From Psychrobacter phenylpyruvicus DSM 7000 = NBRC 102152 (lineage in GTDB: Bacteria; Pseudomonadota; Gammaproteobacteria; Pseudomonadales; Moraxellaceae), in the NCBI RefSeq assembly GCF_000685805.1, contig NZ_JMKP01000002.1, positions 115,379 to 179,378 on the forward strand: a DNA stretch of 64,000 nucleotides. Direction: 5' to 3'. The position numbers were made by a program, and so were the translations under genes. This document shows positions 38,952-47,962 of this stretch, in pieces. The notes beneath the pieces were generated by a model. That model was not told where the DNA came from. It saw only the letters and a program-made list of their open reading frames with translations, and made no database searches. The number at the start of each line of letters is the position of its first letter. Position 1 is the first letter of the stretch.

Positions 38952-39764
38952 ATGGCTTCATATTACCAACTTCTAAAGCGAGAAACTCAGTCCGATAATA
39001 GTACAGTGGCGTACTATAAGCCGACACTACATGCTCAAGGCGCATGGAATGATCATGAGCAACACATGGCACCAGCGACAGGGGTTCTAGCCCGTGAGCT
39101 TGAGATTTTTTCTCCCCAATCAAACCTGCGCATAGCACGGATAAGCTTGGATATCTTAGGTCTCATTCCTCTACAAGAATTCACTATCACCACCCGCTGT
39201 ATTCGTCCTGGCAAAACCATCGAGCTTATCGAAGCGGTAATGAGTAGTGGGGGACGGGATTGTATCATCGCCCGAGCCTGGCGCTTACTAACTCAAGATA
39301 CGGCCGAAATTGCGGGTCTAGAAGACTCGTTAGCCAGCTCTCATCCAGAGAACTTGCCAGTATGGGATGAGATGAAGGGCTGGCCGGGCGGATTTATTGA
39401 AAGTATCAAACTGGCTTCAGACCCCGCTCGACGTCCTGGTAAAGGGTTGGTTTGGTTGACCACTGAGCTTGATATGGTGCAGGATGAGGTCACCTCAGAC
39501 TTAGTACGTCTTATAGGTTTAGTGGATACTGCCAATGGGGTAGTGCCCCGAAATGGGCTAAGAATGTCTGAGATGCAGTGGGCTTTTCCCAACACTGATT
39601 TACAAATCCATATGCACCGACTGCCACAAGGTAAATGGCTAGGGATTGAAGCAGTGCAGCAGTATGGTGAGGATGGTATTGGCTTAACCAGTACTGTTTT
39701 GCACGATTTACAAGGGCCTTTTGGGCGTAGTGAACAGATTTTGACTATTCGTGCTATGGCTTAA
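38952..39764 (+). CDS. Acyl-CoA thioesterase-like protein (double hot dog)
   Basis: A 270-residue protein of the thioesterase-family type with two hot-dog halves. LHAQGAWNDHEQHMAPATGVLARELE opens the first half, and RIARISLDILGLIPLQEFTITTRCIRPGKTIELIEA has the beta-helix pattern of TesB-like enzymes; the second half ends with a GLTSTVLHDLQGPFGRSEQ segment typical of this group. It probably hydrolyses acyl-CoA, chain length unknown. Monocistronic, between ispH and htpG. Confidence 0.82.
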   Translation: MASYYQLLKRETQSDNSTVAYYKPTLHAQGAWNDHEQHMAPATGVLARELEIFSPQSNLRIARISLDILGLIPLQEFTITTRCIRPGKTIELIEAVMSSGGRDCIIARAWRLLTQDTAEIAGLEDSLASSHPENLPVWDEMKGWPGGFIESIKLASDPARRPGKGLVWLTTELDMVQDEVTSDLVRLIGLVDTANGVVPRNGLRMSEMQWAFPNTDLQIHMHRLPQGKWLGIEAVQQYGEDGIGLTSTVLHDLQGPFGRSEQILTIRAMA

Positions 39765-40094
39765 CTTACTGTTTAATATATTACTTTACTAATTCTAGCC
39801 AGGCTACTAGCAAGACACAACTTATAGAGTTGGACAATTAGACAAAATGCCGGTCAATTGGACTGGCGTTGTTTTTGCATAAATCTAGATAGTACTGCAC
39901 TTTTTAGACAAGTCGTTACAGACTAAGAGAATAAAATTAATAACTACTTATTGCTTGAAAAATTCAGCACGCGCCCCTATAAGAGAGTTATCCCAAGCTA
40001 GCCTATAGGTCCGGCTGCTTAACTTTATATTCAGCAATAAGCGGCGGAGTATCTGTTAGCATAAAAATAATTATGGATAAACCAAGAGGATATT
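39765..40094. other. Intergenic region carrying the htpG promoter
   Basis: 330 bases; the only recognised element is the heat-shock promoter at 39954-39982. The rest shows no ORF or strong hairpin. Confidence 0.5.
39954..39982 (+). promoter_or_regulatory. Sigma-32-type heat-shock promoter of htpG
   Basis: CTTGAAA (39954-39960), exactly 13 bases, then CCCCTATAA (39974-39982). This is very close to the RpoH consensus CTTGAAA-N13/14-CCCCATNT. Transcription would start near 39988, giving a leader of about 107 nt before the htpG ATG. Confidence 0.8.
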
Positions 40095-42056
40095 ATGAGC
40101 GAAAATCAACAAGCCACCCAGCACGTCTTTGAGGCCGAAGTAGCGCAGCTGCTAAATTTAGTGACTCACTCACTGTATTCAAACTCTGATATTTTTGTGC
40201 GTGAGCTGGTCTCAAACGCCTCAGATGCTTGCGATAAGCTGCGCTTTGAAGCCACCAGTGATGATAGCCTTTATGAAGAAGACGCCGAATTAAAAGTTCG
40301 TATCGATATTGATGAAGAAGCCAAAACCATTACTTTCATCGATAATGGTATTGGTATGAATGAAGCTGATACTATCGAAAACTTAGGTACTATTGCCAAA
40401 TCAGGCACCAAAGCTTTCTTAGAGCAGTTGTCTGAATCACAAAAGCAAGACGGCCAGCTAATTGGTCAATTCGGTGTGGGTTTCTACTCAGGTTTTATCG
40501 TTGCCGATAGCATCAGTGTTGAATCACGTAAAGCGGGCGAGCCTGCTGATCAAGGTGTGCGCTGGGTTTCTGACGGTACTGGTAAATTCACTACCGAAAC
40601 CATCACCAAAGACAGCCGTGGTACTTCTATTACGCTACATCTAAAAGAGGAGTACACCGAGGGCGAAGATAATTATCTGGACCGCAATAAAATAAAACGT
40701 CTGGTGAATAAGTACTCAGATCACATTAGCTTGCCGATTCAAATGCGTAAAGAAGTTTGGCAAGAAGATGTGAGCGAAGACGTAGAAGGCGAAGTTGATG
40801 AATATGGCGCAGCCGTTAGCCCTAGCGGTGAGATGGTGGTTACTGATGAGTGGGAAACCATCAACAAAGCCAGTGCGCTTTGGACTCGCTCTAGCTCAGA
40901 GATTGAAGATGAAGAGTACATCGACTTCTATAAAAACATCAGTTACGACTTCCAAGATCCTTTAGCGTGGACTCACAACCGTGTAGAAGGCCGTGTGCAA
41001 TATACACAGCTGTTATATATCCCTGCCAAAGCTCCGTTTGATCTTTATGCCCGTGAGCAGCAACATGGTCTTAAGCTGTACGTAAAACGCGTCTTTATCA
41101 TGGACGATGCTGAGCAGTTATTGCCTATGTATTTGCGTTTTGTAAAAGGGGTTATTGATTCAGCAGACCTACCACTAAACGTCAGCCGTGAAATCCTACA
41201 AGAGTCACGTGATGTGAAGTCTATCCGTGATGGTAACGCGCGCCGTGTGTTAACTATGCTGGCGAGTCTTGCTAACAGTGAAGATGCGGACAAGCAAGAG
41301 AAGTTTAAGCAGTTCTATAGCGAATTTGGTGATGTGATCAAAGAAGGTCTTGGTGAGGACATGGCCAACCAAGCACGTATTGCCAAATTACTGCGTTATG
41401 CGACCAGCACTCATGAAGGTGTAGAGACTGGCTTTGAGGACTACAAAGCTCGCATGAAAGACGGTCAAAAAGCGATCTACTATCTAACCGCTGAAAACTT
41501 AGCCGCTGCGAAGAACAGCCCTCAGCTTGAGCTGTTTAAGAAAAAAGGTATTGAAGTTATCTTAATGACCAGTCGTGTTGACGAGTGGGCGATGAACTTC
41601 TTACATGAGTTTGATGGAACACCGCTACAAAATATTGCTAAAGGTGCGGTAGATTTAGGCGACCTGCAAGATGAAGCTGAAAAAGAAGAAGCTAAGAAAG
41701 CGGAAGAGAACCTAAAACCAGTAGTAGATAAGCTAAAAACAGCATTAGGCGGCCGTGCAAAAGACGTTCAGGTTTCAACCCGTCTGGTTGATAGCCCTGC
41801 TTGTTTGGTAGTGGGTGAGGGTGAACTGACTCCACAAATGGTACAAATGCTGAAGCAAATGGGTCAAGAAGTGCCTGATATCAAGCCTACGCTTGAGGTT
41901 AACCCAAACCATCCGCTGATTCAGAAGTTAGAAACTAGCGAGCAGTTTGACGACCTTGCACAAGTTATCTTTGACCAAGCGTTGCTTGCTGATGGTGGAC
42001 AGCTAGATGATCCGGCGGCTTATTTGAAACGTGTTAATGAGCTGTTGTTGAAATAA
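40095..42056 (+). CDS. htpG: Molecular chaperone HtpG (Hsp90)
   Basis: ATP-dependent Hsp90 chaperone, 653 residues. The GHKL ATPase pocket is seen in [39 protein letters not shown] and [15 protein letters not shown]; the middle domain has [20 protein letters not shown]. It is slightly longer than E. coli HtpG because of a charged insertion near residues 235-260. Start ATG has AGAGGATA upstream. Heat-shock control is inferred from the promoter at 39954. A terminator follows. Confidence 0.97.
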   Translation: MSENQQATQHVFEAEVAQLLNLVTHSLYSNSDIFVRELVSNASDACDKLRFEATSDDSLYEEDAELKVRIDIDEEAKTITFIDNGIGMNEADTIENLGTIAKSGTKAFLEQLSESQKQDGQLIGQFGVGFYSGFIVADSISVESRKAGEPADQGVRWVSDGTGKFTTETITKDSRGTSITLHLKEEYTEGEDNYLDRNKIKRLVNKYSDHISLPIQMRKEVWQEDVSEDVEGEVDEYGAAVSPSGEMVVTDEWETINKASALWTRSSSEIEDEEYIDFYKNISYDFQDPLAWTHNRVEGRVQYTQLLYIPAKAPFDLYAREQQHGLKLYVKRVFIMDDAEQLLPMYLRFVKGVIDSADLPLNVSREILQESRDVKSIRDGNARRVLTMLASLANSEDADKQEKFKQFYSEFGDVIKEGLGEDMANQARIAKLLRYATSTHEGVETGFEDYKARMKDGQKAIYYLTAENLAAAKNSPQLELFKKKGIEVILMTSRVDEWAMNFLHEFDGTPLQNIAKGAVDLGDLQDEAEKEEAKKAEENLKPVVDKLKTALGGRAKDVQVSTRLVDSPACLVVGEGELTPQMVQMLKQMGQEVPDIKPTLEVNPNHPLIQKLETSEQFDDLAQVIFDQALLADGGQLDDPAAYLKRVNELLLK

Positions 42057-42075
42057 TTCTTAGGATTAACCTAGA

Positions 42076-42096
42076 GTAGGGTGCGCCCCGCGCACC
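42076..42096. repeat. GTAGGGTGCG palindrome, short form
   Basis: GTA followed by a perfect hairpin, GGTGCGC-CCC-GCGCACC (42080-42096), 20 bases after the htpG stop. Same sequence style as the arms of the 138-bp repeats downstream. Confidence 0.8.
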
Positions 42097-42126
42097 AACA
42101 AACTAAAATAACTTATCGCAATATAT

Positions 42127-42157
42127 TAAAAGGACTCATCTCTGAGTCCTTTTTTTT
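42127..42157 (+). terminator. htpG terminator
   Basis: AGGACTCA and TGAGTCCT pair around TCTC, with A4 before and T7 after. Confidence 0.92.
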
Positions 42158-42174
42158 GTTGTGGTATTGATTAA

Positions 42175-42205
42175 GTAGGGTGGGTTAGCGACAGCGTAAC
42201 CCACC
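42175..42205. repeat. GTAGGGTGGGTTA palindrome
   Basis: GGTGGGTTA and TAACCCACC pair around GCGACAGCG. This GTAGGGTGGGTTAGCG form is a widespread bacterial palindromic repeat; a second member of the same style as its neighbours. Confidence 0.75.
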
Positions 42206-42332
42206 AAAGATTATCAATATGCTACAAACCAAACAATATCAATAAAACGGTGAGTGACGTTTTTTCTACTGCACTGTCGGGTATCGTAAACTCCCAGCTA
42301 ATCTACATTTTTCTTGTATTTGACAGCTAAGC

Positions 42333-42470
42333 GTAGGTTGTTGTCAAGGTGTGAGACCTAACTAATGAGGTAGATGGTTGATGGTAGGGTGCGCCTCGCG
42401 CACCATTGATGACATTCACATCGACAAAACCTGCATCACTTTTTGACGGTGCGTGGGACGCACCCTACGG
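42333..42470. repeat. 138-bp repeat, copy 1
   Basis: Identical, apart from one base, to 43023-43160. The right 85 bases (42384-42468) are bounded by GTAGGGTGCG and its exact complement CGCACCCTAC and hold further short hairpins; the left 51 bases include AGGTGTGAGACCT. Copies are in direct orientation 690 bp apart and flank the small lipoprotein gene. Confidence 0.97.
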
Positions 42471-42614
42471 TAAATTAATAATTAATTAAATCTAGATAAG
42501 CACTGTAGTGGTACATTAAAACTAGACAACTAACAAGAGGTTATACGAAATTTAAAATAGAGGATAAGATAGTCCTGTATTGATTTTATACTGTCAAATA
42601 ATAATAGCGAGTCG

Positions 42615-42950
42615 TTAATGCCAAATGACATGGTTAAAGATCTCAAACTTTGGATTAGACTTTAAACATTGCACATTTGAAACATAGTAATAATCACCTC
42701 TATTTTCATACTTAACAATAACGCTATAGCGCTTATTGGCAAATTTATAAGAGTAGTCTTCAAATAATTTTATAGACAAGTCCGAGTGACTGGGTTCACC
42801 AAGAGTTTTAATAACTTTACTTCTATCAAGACCTATTAAGTTGCTATTTAAATTTAAACCATTAAACTCACAATTAATTTTCTTATTAAAACAACCAGTT
42901 ATAAGAGATATTGATGATATTATTACAATAGTAGTTATTTTTTTAATCAT
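42615..42950 (-). CDS. Small putative lipoprotein
   Basis: A 111-residue protein with a lipoprotein signal peptide: two N-terminal lysines, a hydrophobic core and the lipobox LITGC with Cys20. The mature part contains GLDRSKVIKTLGEPSHSD, which resembles the G-x-x-x-x-x-V-x-x-x-x-G-x-P motif of BamE/SmpA-like small lipoproteins, then Tyr/Lys-rich strands. Base composition is more AT-rich than its neighbours. It lies between two direct 138-bp repeats. No partner gene suggests its function; the BamE-like resemblance is weak. Confidence 0.72.
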   Translation of the reverse strand: MIKKITTIVIISSISLITGCFNKKINCEFNGLNLNSNLIGLDRSKVIKTLGEPSHSDLSIKLFEDYSYKFANKRYSVIVKYENRGDYYYVSNVQCLKSNPKFEIFNHVIWH

Positions 42951-43022
42951 ATTTCAATCCTACGTGTTTTGGCTTGTCTATTACATAAGTCCCCATCGTA
43001 ATTATTTTAAAAGCAATTCAGT

Positions 43023-43160
43023 GTAGGTTGTTGTCAAGGTGTGAGACCTAACTAATGAGGTAGATGGTTGATGGTAGGGTGCGCCTCGCGCACCATTGGT
43101 GACATTCACATCGACAAAACCTGCATCACTTTTTGACGGTGCGTGGGACGCACCCTACGG
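43023..43160. repeat. 138-bp repeat, copy 2
   Basis: Second copy of the repeat at 42333-42470, in the same orientation, differing by a single G/A substitution (43100 region). Its palindromic part is 43074-43158. Confidence 0.97.
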
Positions 43161-43187
43161 CGGTCAAGTGATGCACACTTTGTAGTC

Positions 43188-43550
43188 TCAAATATTAGCA
43201 ATATTTACCCTTAACCTCTCAAAAAATTGCTCTGGGTCACAACCACAAGCCTGCAATTCCTCATCACTCATCACAATATTGATTGAATCCCCATCAACTA
43301 TTACCACGCAAGGCATTTTATCAGCAATAACCTGTCGAATATCATCACCTATCTCATCTAAATGTAGAGTTTCTATAGGAATTGCAAAGCTCTCAACCTG
43401 CTCAAGCCATGTTGATTTGGCTTTATAAGACATGCCATGAGTAATATCACATAGCGCACAATGCTTGTTAAAGAAAACTTTATCAAAGACATATCTCATT
43501 TCACCTAATAGAGAGCCATTTGCGTTATAGATAGCGATAATTTTTTGCAT
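43188..43550 (-). CDS. Conserved hypothetical protein with CxxC motif
   Basis: A 120-residue soluble protein. It opens with IIAIYNANGSLLGEMRYVF, followed by NKHCALCDITHG with a CxxC pair at about residues 31-34, then a strand-rich domain with PCVVIVDGDSINIVMSDEEL and a CGCD motif near the end. I associate this shape with small uncharacterised proteobacterial proteins but cannot name a function; a redox or metal-binding role for the cysteines is conjecture. Start ATG at 43550. It lies just beyond the second 138-bp repeat and is divergent from the porin gene. Confidence 0.7.
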   Translation of the reverse strand: MQKIIAIYNANGSLLGEMRYVFDKVFFNKHCALCDITHGMSYKAKSTWLEQVESFAIPIETLHLDEIGDDIRQVIADKMPCVVIVDGDSINIVMSDEELQACGCDPEQFFERLRVNIANI

Positions 43551-43914
43551 TCATCCCACCATTCATTTTTTTAAAGTAGCTAATGTGTAAGCCAGCACAG
43601 CCTAATGATATCAATAATTAGATAAGTTTAGGTTAAGTGTAATTTAATAATTAATTAATATCTTGCTTAACCGTATTTATTTAGTTAATCTTAATTATTC
43701 GTTTATGGCTAGTTCAGAAGTTTTACAATAACAGATCCGGCCACTTAATCGAATAAATAGCTTAAGTTATCTTCATTTTCAGGCTTTAGTTTAAGCCTTG
43801 TTGGAAATTAACTTATTAAATAACGAAGGGAATCGGACTAGGATAGGGTGTTTACTTCTCATGTATATGTAGAAGATTTGCATGTCTATTTTCAAGTCAA
43901 ATATTGAGAAAATT
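43551..43914. other. Intergenic region upstream of the porin
   Basis: About 360 AT-rich bases between divergent genes. One hairpin, AGGCTT-tagttt-AAGCCT at 43781-43798, has no T-run and may be regulatory. Nothing else recognised. Confidence 0.4.
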
Positions 43915-44943
43915 ATGGATAATTTTAAAAAGGTAGGAATTGTACTGGCATCATTCGTTGCCTGCACGAGCGCTCAGGCAATTGATATAGTTACAACTGG
44001 AGACACAACCCTTAGTATAGGGGGTTATATTAAAGCAGAAGCTATCTCAAACATGCCTGAGAAAGGCGACTCTAGTATAGAGATGGCGGTGAACCAATCT
44101 CGTATCAACCTAAAAACCACTAAAATGATCGAAGGCCAAAAAGTAACTGGTTTCATCGAAGGTGACTTTTATGGAAATGGTACAGGTTTCGGCAGTAGAA
44201 GCAGACCAGAGTTACGTTTGCGTCATGCTTATGTGAAAGCAAATAAATTCACAATAGGTAAAACTTGGAATGGTCAATTTATAGGGGCTTATCCTTTACA
44301 AAATGAAATGTTGGATTTTTTTGGTACAGGGTTTGGCACAATAGTGGGAGCTAATAATATTCGTCCAGATTTAGTCATACGTTACACCAATAATGGATTA
44401 AATCTTACAGCACAAGACCCTGTCTATGATGATGCTAATATGCCGGATTTAGTGGCAAGTTATGGGGGTAAAGCGACATCAAATATAAGCTACCTTGTTG
44501 CTGCTACTGCACGTGATACCAAAAACGGAAATGACTCTGATATTGGTTTGGGTGCCTCACTTGCAGGTAAAATGGTTATAGGCGACGGATCATTACATGC
44601 CAGTGTCTTTACTGGTGAGGGCATGGGGGCATACTCTACATTATGTAGCTCTGGTGCTGATTGTGATGCTGAAAATGGTGATCTGGTTTCGCAAACTGGA
44701 TTCAGTGTCGGTTACAATCACAACTTTACCGAAAAACTTCGTGGCAATGTGCGATATGGTGAAATCAATGTAGATGACAGTGCTGATACTTCACTACAAC
44801 TTACCACTGCAAACTTGATTTATAGATATGCGCCTGAGATTGATTTTGGTATAGAGTGGAGAGAATATAGTAAAGATTATATCTCACCAAACCACAGACC
44901 AGAGGGTCAGCAGGTTGAAATAATGGCTAAATATACGTTCTAA
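43915..44943 (+). CDS. Outer-membrane porin, DcaP-like
   Basis: A beta-barrel porin of about 342 residues. I start at the ATG at 43915, which gives a classic signal peptide (MDNFKKVGIVLASFVACTSAQA-type, cleavage after AQA); an ATG at 43882 would add 11 residues. The mature barrel begins with LSIGGYIKAEA and has RINLKTTK, ELRLRHAYVKANKFTIGKTW, and ends in the aromatic terminus AKYTF required for outer-membrane insertion. The pattern fits DcaP-type trimeric porins of Moraxellaceae but without their N-terminal coiled coil. Substrate unknown. Confidence 0.85.
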   Translation: MDNFKKVGIVLASFVACTSAQAIDIVTTGDTTLSIGGYIKAEAISNMPEKGDSSIEMAVNQSRINLKTTKMIEGQKVTGFIEGDFYGNGTGFGSRSRPELRLRHAYVKANKFTIGKTWNGQFIGAYPLQNEMLDFFGTGFGTIVGANNIRPDLVIRYTNNGLNLTAQDPVYDDANMPDLVASYGGKATSNISYLVAATARDTKNGNDSDIGLGASLAGKMVIGDGSLHASVFTGEGMGAYSTLCSSGADCDAENGDLVSQTGFSVGYNHNFTEKLRGNVRYGEINVDDSADTSLQLTTANLIYRYAPEIDFGIEWREYSKDYISPNHRPEGQQVEIMAKYTF

Positions 44944-45210
44944 ACTGAAAAAATCCTTTAATGTTTAGTAAGTTTAAATCTTAAGTAGAAGAATCGAGTT
45001 GGGTGCATTTTTGTATCCAACTTTTTTGATGTTATGCGTTTAATGTTATGCGGTTTGAATTTTGCGTAGTTCTCTTTGAATCCATACTTTTAATTGTAGT
45101 CACTCGCAATAGTAATAGATAATAAAGTCAAAATAGCTTTAATTCGCTGAAACAGTCATAATATCAGCATGGATAAAAATAAATCGCCTACCAAATCATT
45201 GAGCAATAAT

Positions 45211-46434
45211 ATGACCCAGCCCATTATTACCTCTTTATTAGACAATGACTTGTATAAATTCACCATGTTACAAGCCATGCTACACCAGTTCCCACAGACG
45301 CATGGGGTATATCGCTTCCGCTGTCGTAACTATAAAGATACTGTCTATCCTCTGCCCGACATCAAAGAAGCTTTAGAGCAGCAGTTAGATTATCTATGTG
45401 AGCTTAGTTTTACTCAAGATGAACTAGAGTATTTAAGCAACTTGCGTTTTATTCGCTCAGATTTTGTGGATTATCTGGAACTGTTTAAGTTAAAGCGTCG
45501 TCATATTACGGTCAGCATTGATGAGAAAAACCGGCTAAATATTGATATCGAAGGCCCCATGATTCAAGCGATGTTCTTCGAAGTTTTTGTATTGGCGATT
45601 GTTAATGAGCTGTATTATCAGCAGTTAACCACTCCAGCAGTACTCGAAGAAGGTGAGCGTCGTCTGCAGCAAAAAGTAGTCACCTTACAAGATTATGCGC
45701 TAAAAGCTGACCGAGGGGAGCCTCCTTTTATTATTGCTGACTTTGGTACTCGCCGCCGCTTTAGCAAAGCTTGGCATACCCACGTGGTTGAAACGTTGCA
45801 CAAAGCAGCACCGAGTATCGTTCGGGGTACTTCTAACGTTTACTTAGCTAAGAAGTTAAAGATTACGCCTATAGGCACTATGGCCCACGAATTTATGCAG
45901 GCGTTTCAGGCATTAGATGTGCGTCTACGCGATTCACAAAAAGCAGCGTTAGAGGCATGGGTACATGAATATAGAGGCGACTTGGGTATTGCTTTGACTG
46001 ATGTGGTGGGAATGGACGCCTTCTTGCGTGATTTTGACTTGTATTTTGCTAAGTTATTTGATGGCTTGCGTCATGATAGTGGTGATCCGTATGAGTGGGG
46101 CGATAAAGCCATTGCTCATTATCAAAAGCTTAAAATTGACCCAAAAACTAAGATATTAACTTTTAGTGATGGCTTAGATATTGAAAAAGCTTGGGAGCTG
46201 CATCAATACTTTAAGCAGCGTACGCAGACCAGCTTCGGCATTGGTACCAACTTGACCAATGATATGGGACTTACTCAGCTTAATATTGTGTTAAAGCTGG
46301 TTGAGTGTAATGGTCAGCCTGTCGCTAAGCTATCAGATAGCCCAGGCAAGACTATGATTCACAATGATACCTATTTGGCTTATTTACGTCAGGTATTTGA
46401 TATTGAAGAAGAGGGCACTTTTAAAGGCAAATAG
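45211..46434 (+). CDS. pncB: Nicotinate phosphoribosyltransferase
   Basis: Makes nicotinate mononucleotide in NAD salvage. I start at the ATG at 45211 (protein begins [19 protein letters not shown]), which matches the usual N-terminus of the short PncB family; an in-frame ATG at 45169 would add 14 residues. About 407 residues. Family segments: YRFRCRN near residue 30, [17 protein letters not shown] with the autophosphorylated histidine region, [10 protein letters not shown], and [15 protein letters not shown]. Single gene with its own terminator. Confidence 0.94.
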   Translation: MTQPIITSLLDNDLYKFTMLQAMLHQFPQTHGVYRFRCRNYKDTVYPLPDIKEALEQQLDYLCELSFTQDELEYLSNLRFIRSDFVDYLELFKLKRRHITVSIDEKNRLNIDIEGPMIQAMFFEVFVLAIVNELYYQQLTTPAVLEEGERRLQQKVVTLQDYALKADRGEPPFIIADFGTRRRFSKAWHTHVVETLHKAAPSIVRGTSNVYLAKKLKITPIGTMAHEFMQAFQALDVRLRDSQKAALEAWVHEYRGDLGIALTDVVGMDAFLRDFDLYFAKLFDGLRHDSGDPYEWGDKAIAHYQKLKIDPKTKILTFSDGLDIEKAWELHQYFKQRTQTSFGIGTNLTNDMGLTQLNIVLKLVECNGQPVAKLSDSPGKTMIHNDTYLAYLRQVFDIEEEGTFKGK

Positions 46435-46883
46435 TCGCTTTTTATAAGTTCTAAAGTTTTCATGATTTAAAATCCTCATAGACTACCTTGGTTTATGAGG
46501 ATTTTATTTTATGGAGAGCCTCAGTCAGCGCCAAACTTTGTTCCTTTGACATTCATTAAAACTCTTTAAGATATCAAATTGCCCGCTCTCCAAACCCTTA
46601 ATAATAGCTGGAGCTTAACTAGATAAATATTTATCACTATAAGTTAAATGTAATAATAACTATCAATAAGTAAGAATAACTGTACAATTTGTTATTTAAT
46701 TTGTATTATCTTACTTTGAGTATAATTTAAAAAATTTATCGTTGCTCTGCTTTCAGTTATCTCATGTTTTAAGATTTGAATATAAATCTGTATTTAATAT
46801 TCATTGCTTTCTAAATAGCTGTATACCAGTAGGACATAAAAATAATAGAAGACAAATCAGGTCTTACTTTACAGGAAAGCACT
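46435..46883. other. Intergenic region, pncB / aquaporin
   Basis: 449 AT-rich bases. The pncB terminator lies at 46469-46505. A TATAAT at 46721-46726 may be the aquaporin -10 box, but no well-spaced -35 accompanies it. No small gene seen. Confidence 0.45.
46469..46505 (+). terminator. pncB terminator
   Basis: AAAATCCTCATA and TATGAGGATTTT pair across 13 bases, followed by ATTTTAT. Confidence 0.85.
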
Positions 46884-47621
46884 ATGACAAAATCGAAAAA
46901 GCTTGCTGCCGAATTTTTAGGCACAATGTGGTTGGTACTAGGCGGTTGTGGCAGCGCAGTCTTTGCCGCGAACTTTGGTGGGGATGGAAATCCGTTGGGT
47001 ATTGGATTTGTGGGTGTGGCCCTAGCATTCGGCTTAACTGTGTTAACTGGCGCATACGCTTTTGGTCATATTTCAGGCGGACATTTCAACCCAGCAGTCA
47101 GCATTGGTCTGATGGTAGGCAAACGTTTTCCAGCAGCTGAGCTACCCGGCTATATTATTGCTCAAGTATTGGGCGGGGTATTTGGGGCATTTATCATCTA
47201 TCTTGTCGCTTCAGGGCAATCTGGTTTTGCGATAGATGCCAGTAGTGCTGGCGCTTTTGCGACCAATGGCTTTGGTGAGTTTTCACCAGGTGGATACAGT
47301 ATGATGTCTGCTTTGATTGCAGAGATTGTACTAACCGCGGTTTTCTTGATTATTATAATGGGTTCTACCCATCACCGTGCCCCTGTTGGTTTTGCCCCAA
47401 TCGCTATCGGTCTTGGTCTAACTTTAATCCATCTAATTAGTATTCCAATTACCAATACCTCGGTTAACCCTGCACGTTCAACGGCAGTTGCCTTATTCGT
47501 TGGTGGAGAGAGTATCTCTCAATTATGGTTGTTCTGGGTTGCGCCTATCATTGGTGCTGTGATTGGCGGTGGGGTTTATGCTTGGCTAGGCCATGAAGGT
47601 CCAGATATTATTGGTGAATAA
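46884..47621 (+). CDS. aqpZ: Aquaporin Z
   Basis: A water channel of the MIP family, 245 residues, six membrane helices. The two pore NPA motifs are N69-P-A (HFNPAVS) and N195-P-A-R (SVNPARS), with the Arg198 of the selectivity filter. The short loops and the absence of a glycerol-facilitator insertion support an aquaporin rather than GlpF. Start ATG has AGGAAAG upstream. A hairpin terminator follows within 40 bases. Confidence 0.94.
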   Translation: MTKSKKLAAEFLGTMWLVLGGCGSAVFAANFGGDGNPLGIGFVGVALAFGLTVLTGAYAFGHISGGHFNPAVSIGLMVGKRFPAAELPGYIIAQVLGGVFGAFIIYLVASGQSGFAIDASSAGAFATNGFGEFSPGGYSMMSALIAEIVLTAVFLIIIMGSTHHRAPVGFAPIAIGLGLTLIHLISIPITNTSVNPARSTAVALFVGGESISQLWLFWVAPIIGAVIGGGVYAWLGHEGPDIIGE

Positions 47622-47962
47622 CTGATTATTAAGCGTATTAATCTTTACTAGGGAGACGCTATATCTATAGTGTCTCTTTTTTTATTCTAAAAAATCAGAT
47701 TATAGTAAAAGCCGTTAGTTGGCTTTGATAGCAATAGGCTGTATTTATTGCGTAATTAAATTTCTTACATAATATTGAGTAAGCCAAACTTAATAGCTAG
47801 TTTTTATTAAATAAATACTTTCAATACTATGAAGTCTTTTTTAAAACGATAAAAACAGTTTCATTTTAAATGTATTTGTGCTTATATATTTAGTAAGGCA
47901 TCGTATAGCTATCACAGGAAGTAGATAGCCACCCCCCTCAACATTTGACAAGGAGAGTTTCA
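47622..47962. other. Intergenic region, aquaporin / acyl-CoA synthetase
   Basis: 341 bases: the aquaporin terminator, then AT-rich sequence leading to the strong AAGGAGAG ribosome site at 47950-47957. No other feature seen. Confidence 0.45.
47653..47690 (+). terminator. Aquaporin gene terminator
   Basis: GAGACGCTAT and ATAGTGTCTC pair with one G-T mismatch around ATCT, followed by a T-run. Confidence 0.85.

Noticed and set aside
42333..43160. CRISPR array
   Set aside because: Only two repeat copies of 138 bp around a coding gene; no short repeat-spacer periodicity and no cas genes.
46742..47140. 132-codon plus-strand frame overlapping the aquaporin start
   Set aside because: Reads in another frame through aqpZ, with Arg/Cys/Trp-rich shadow composition and no ribosome site.
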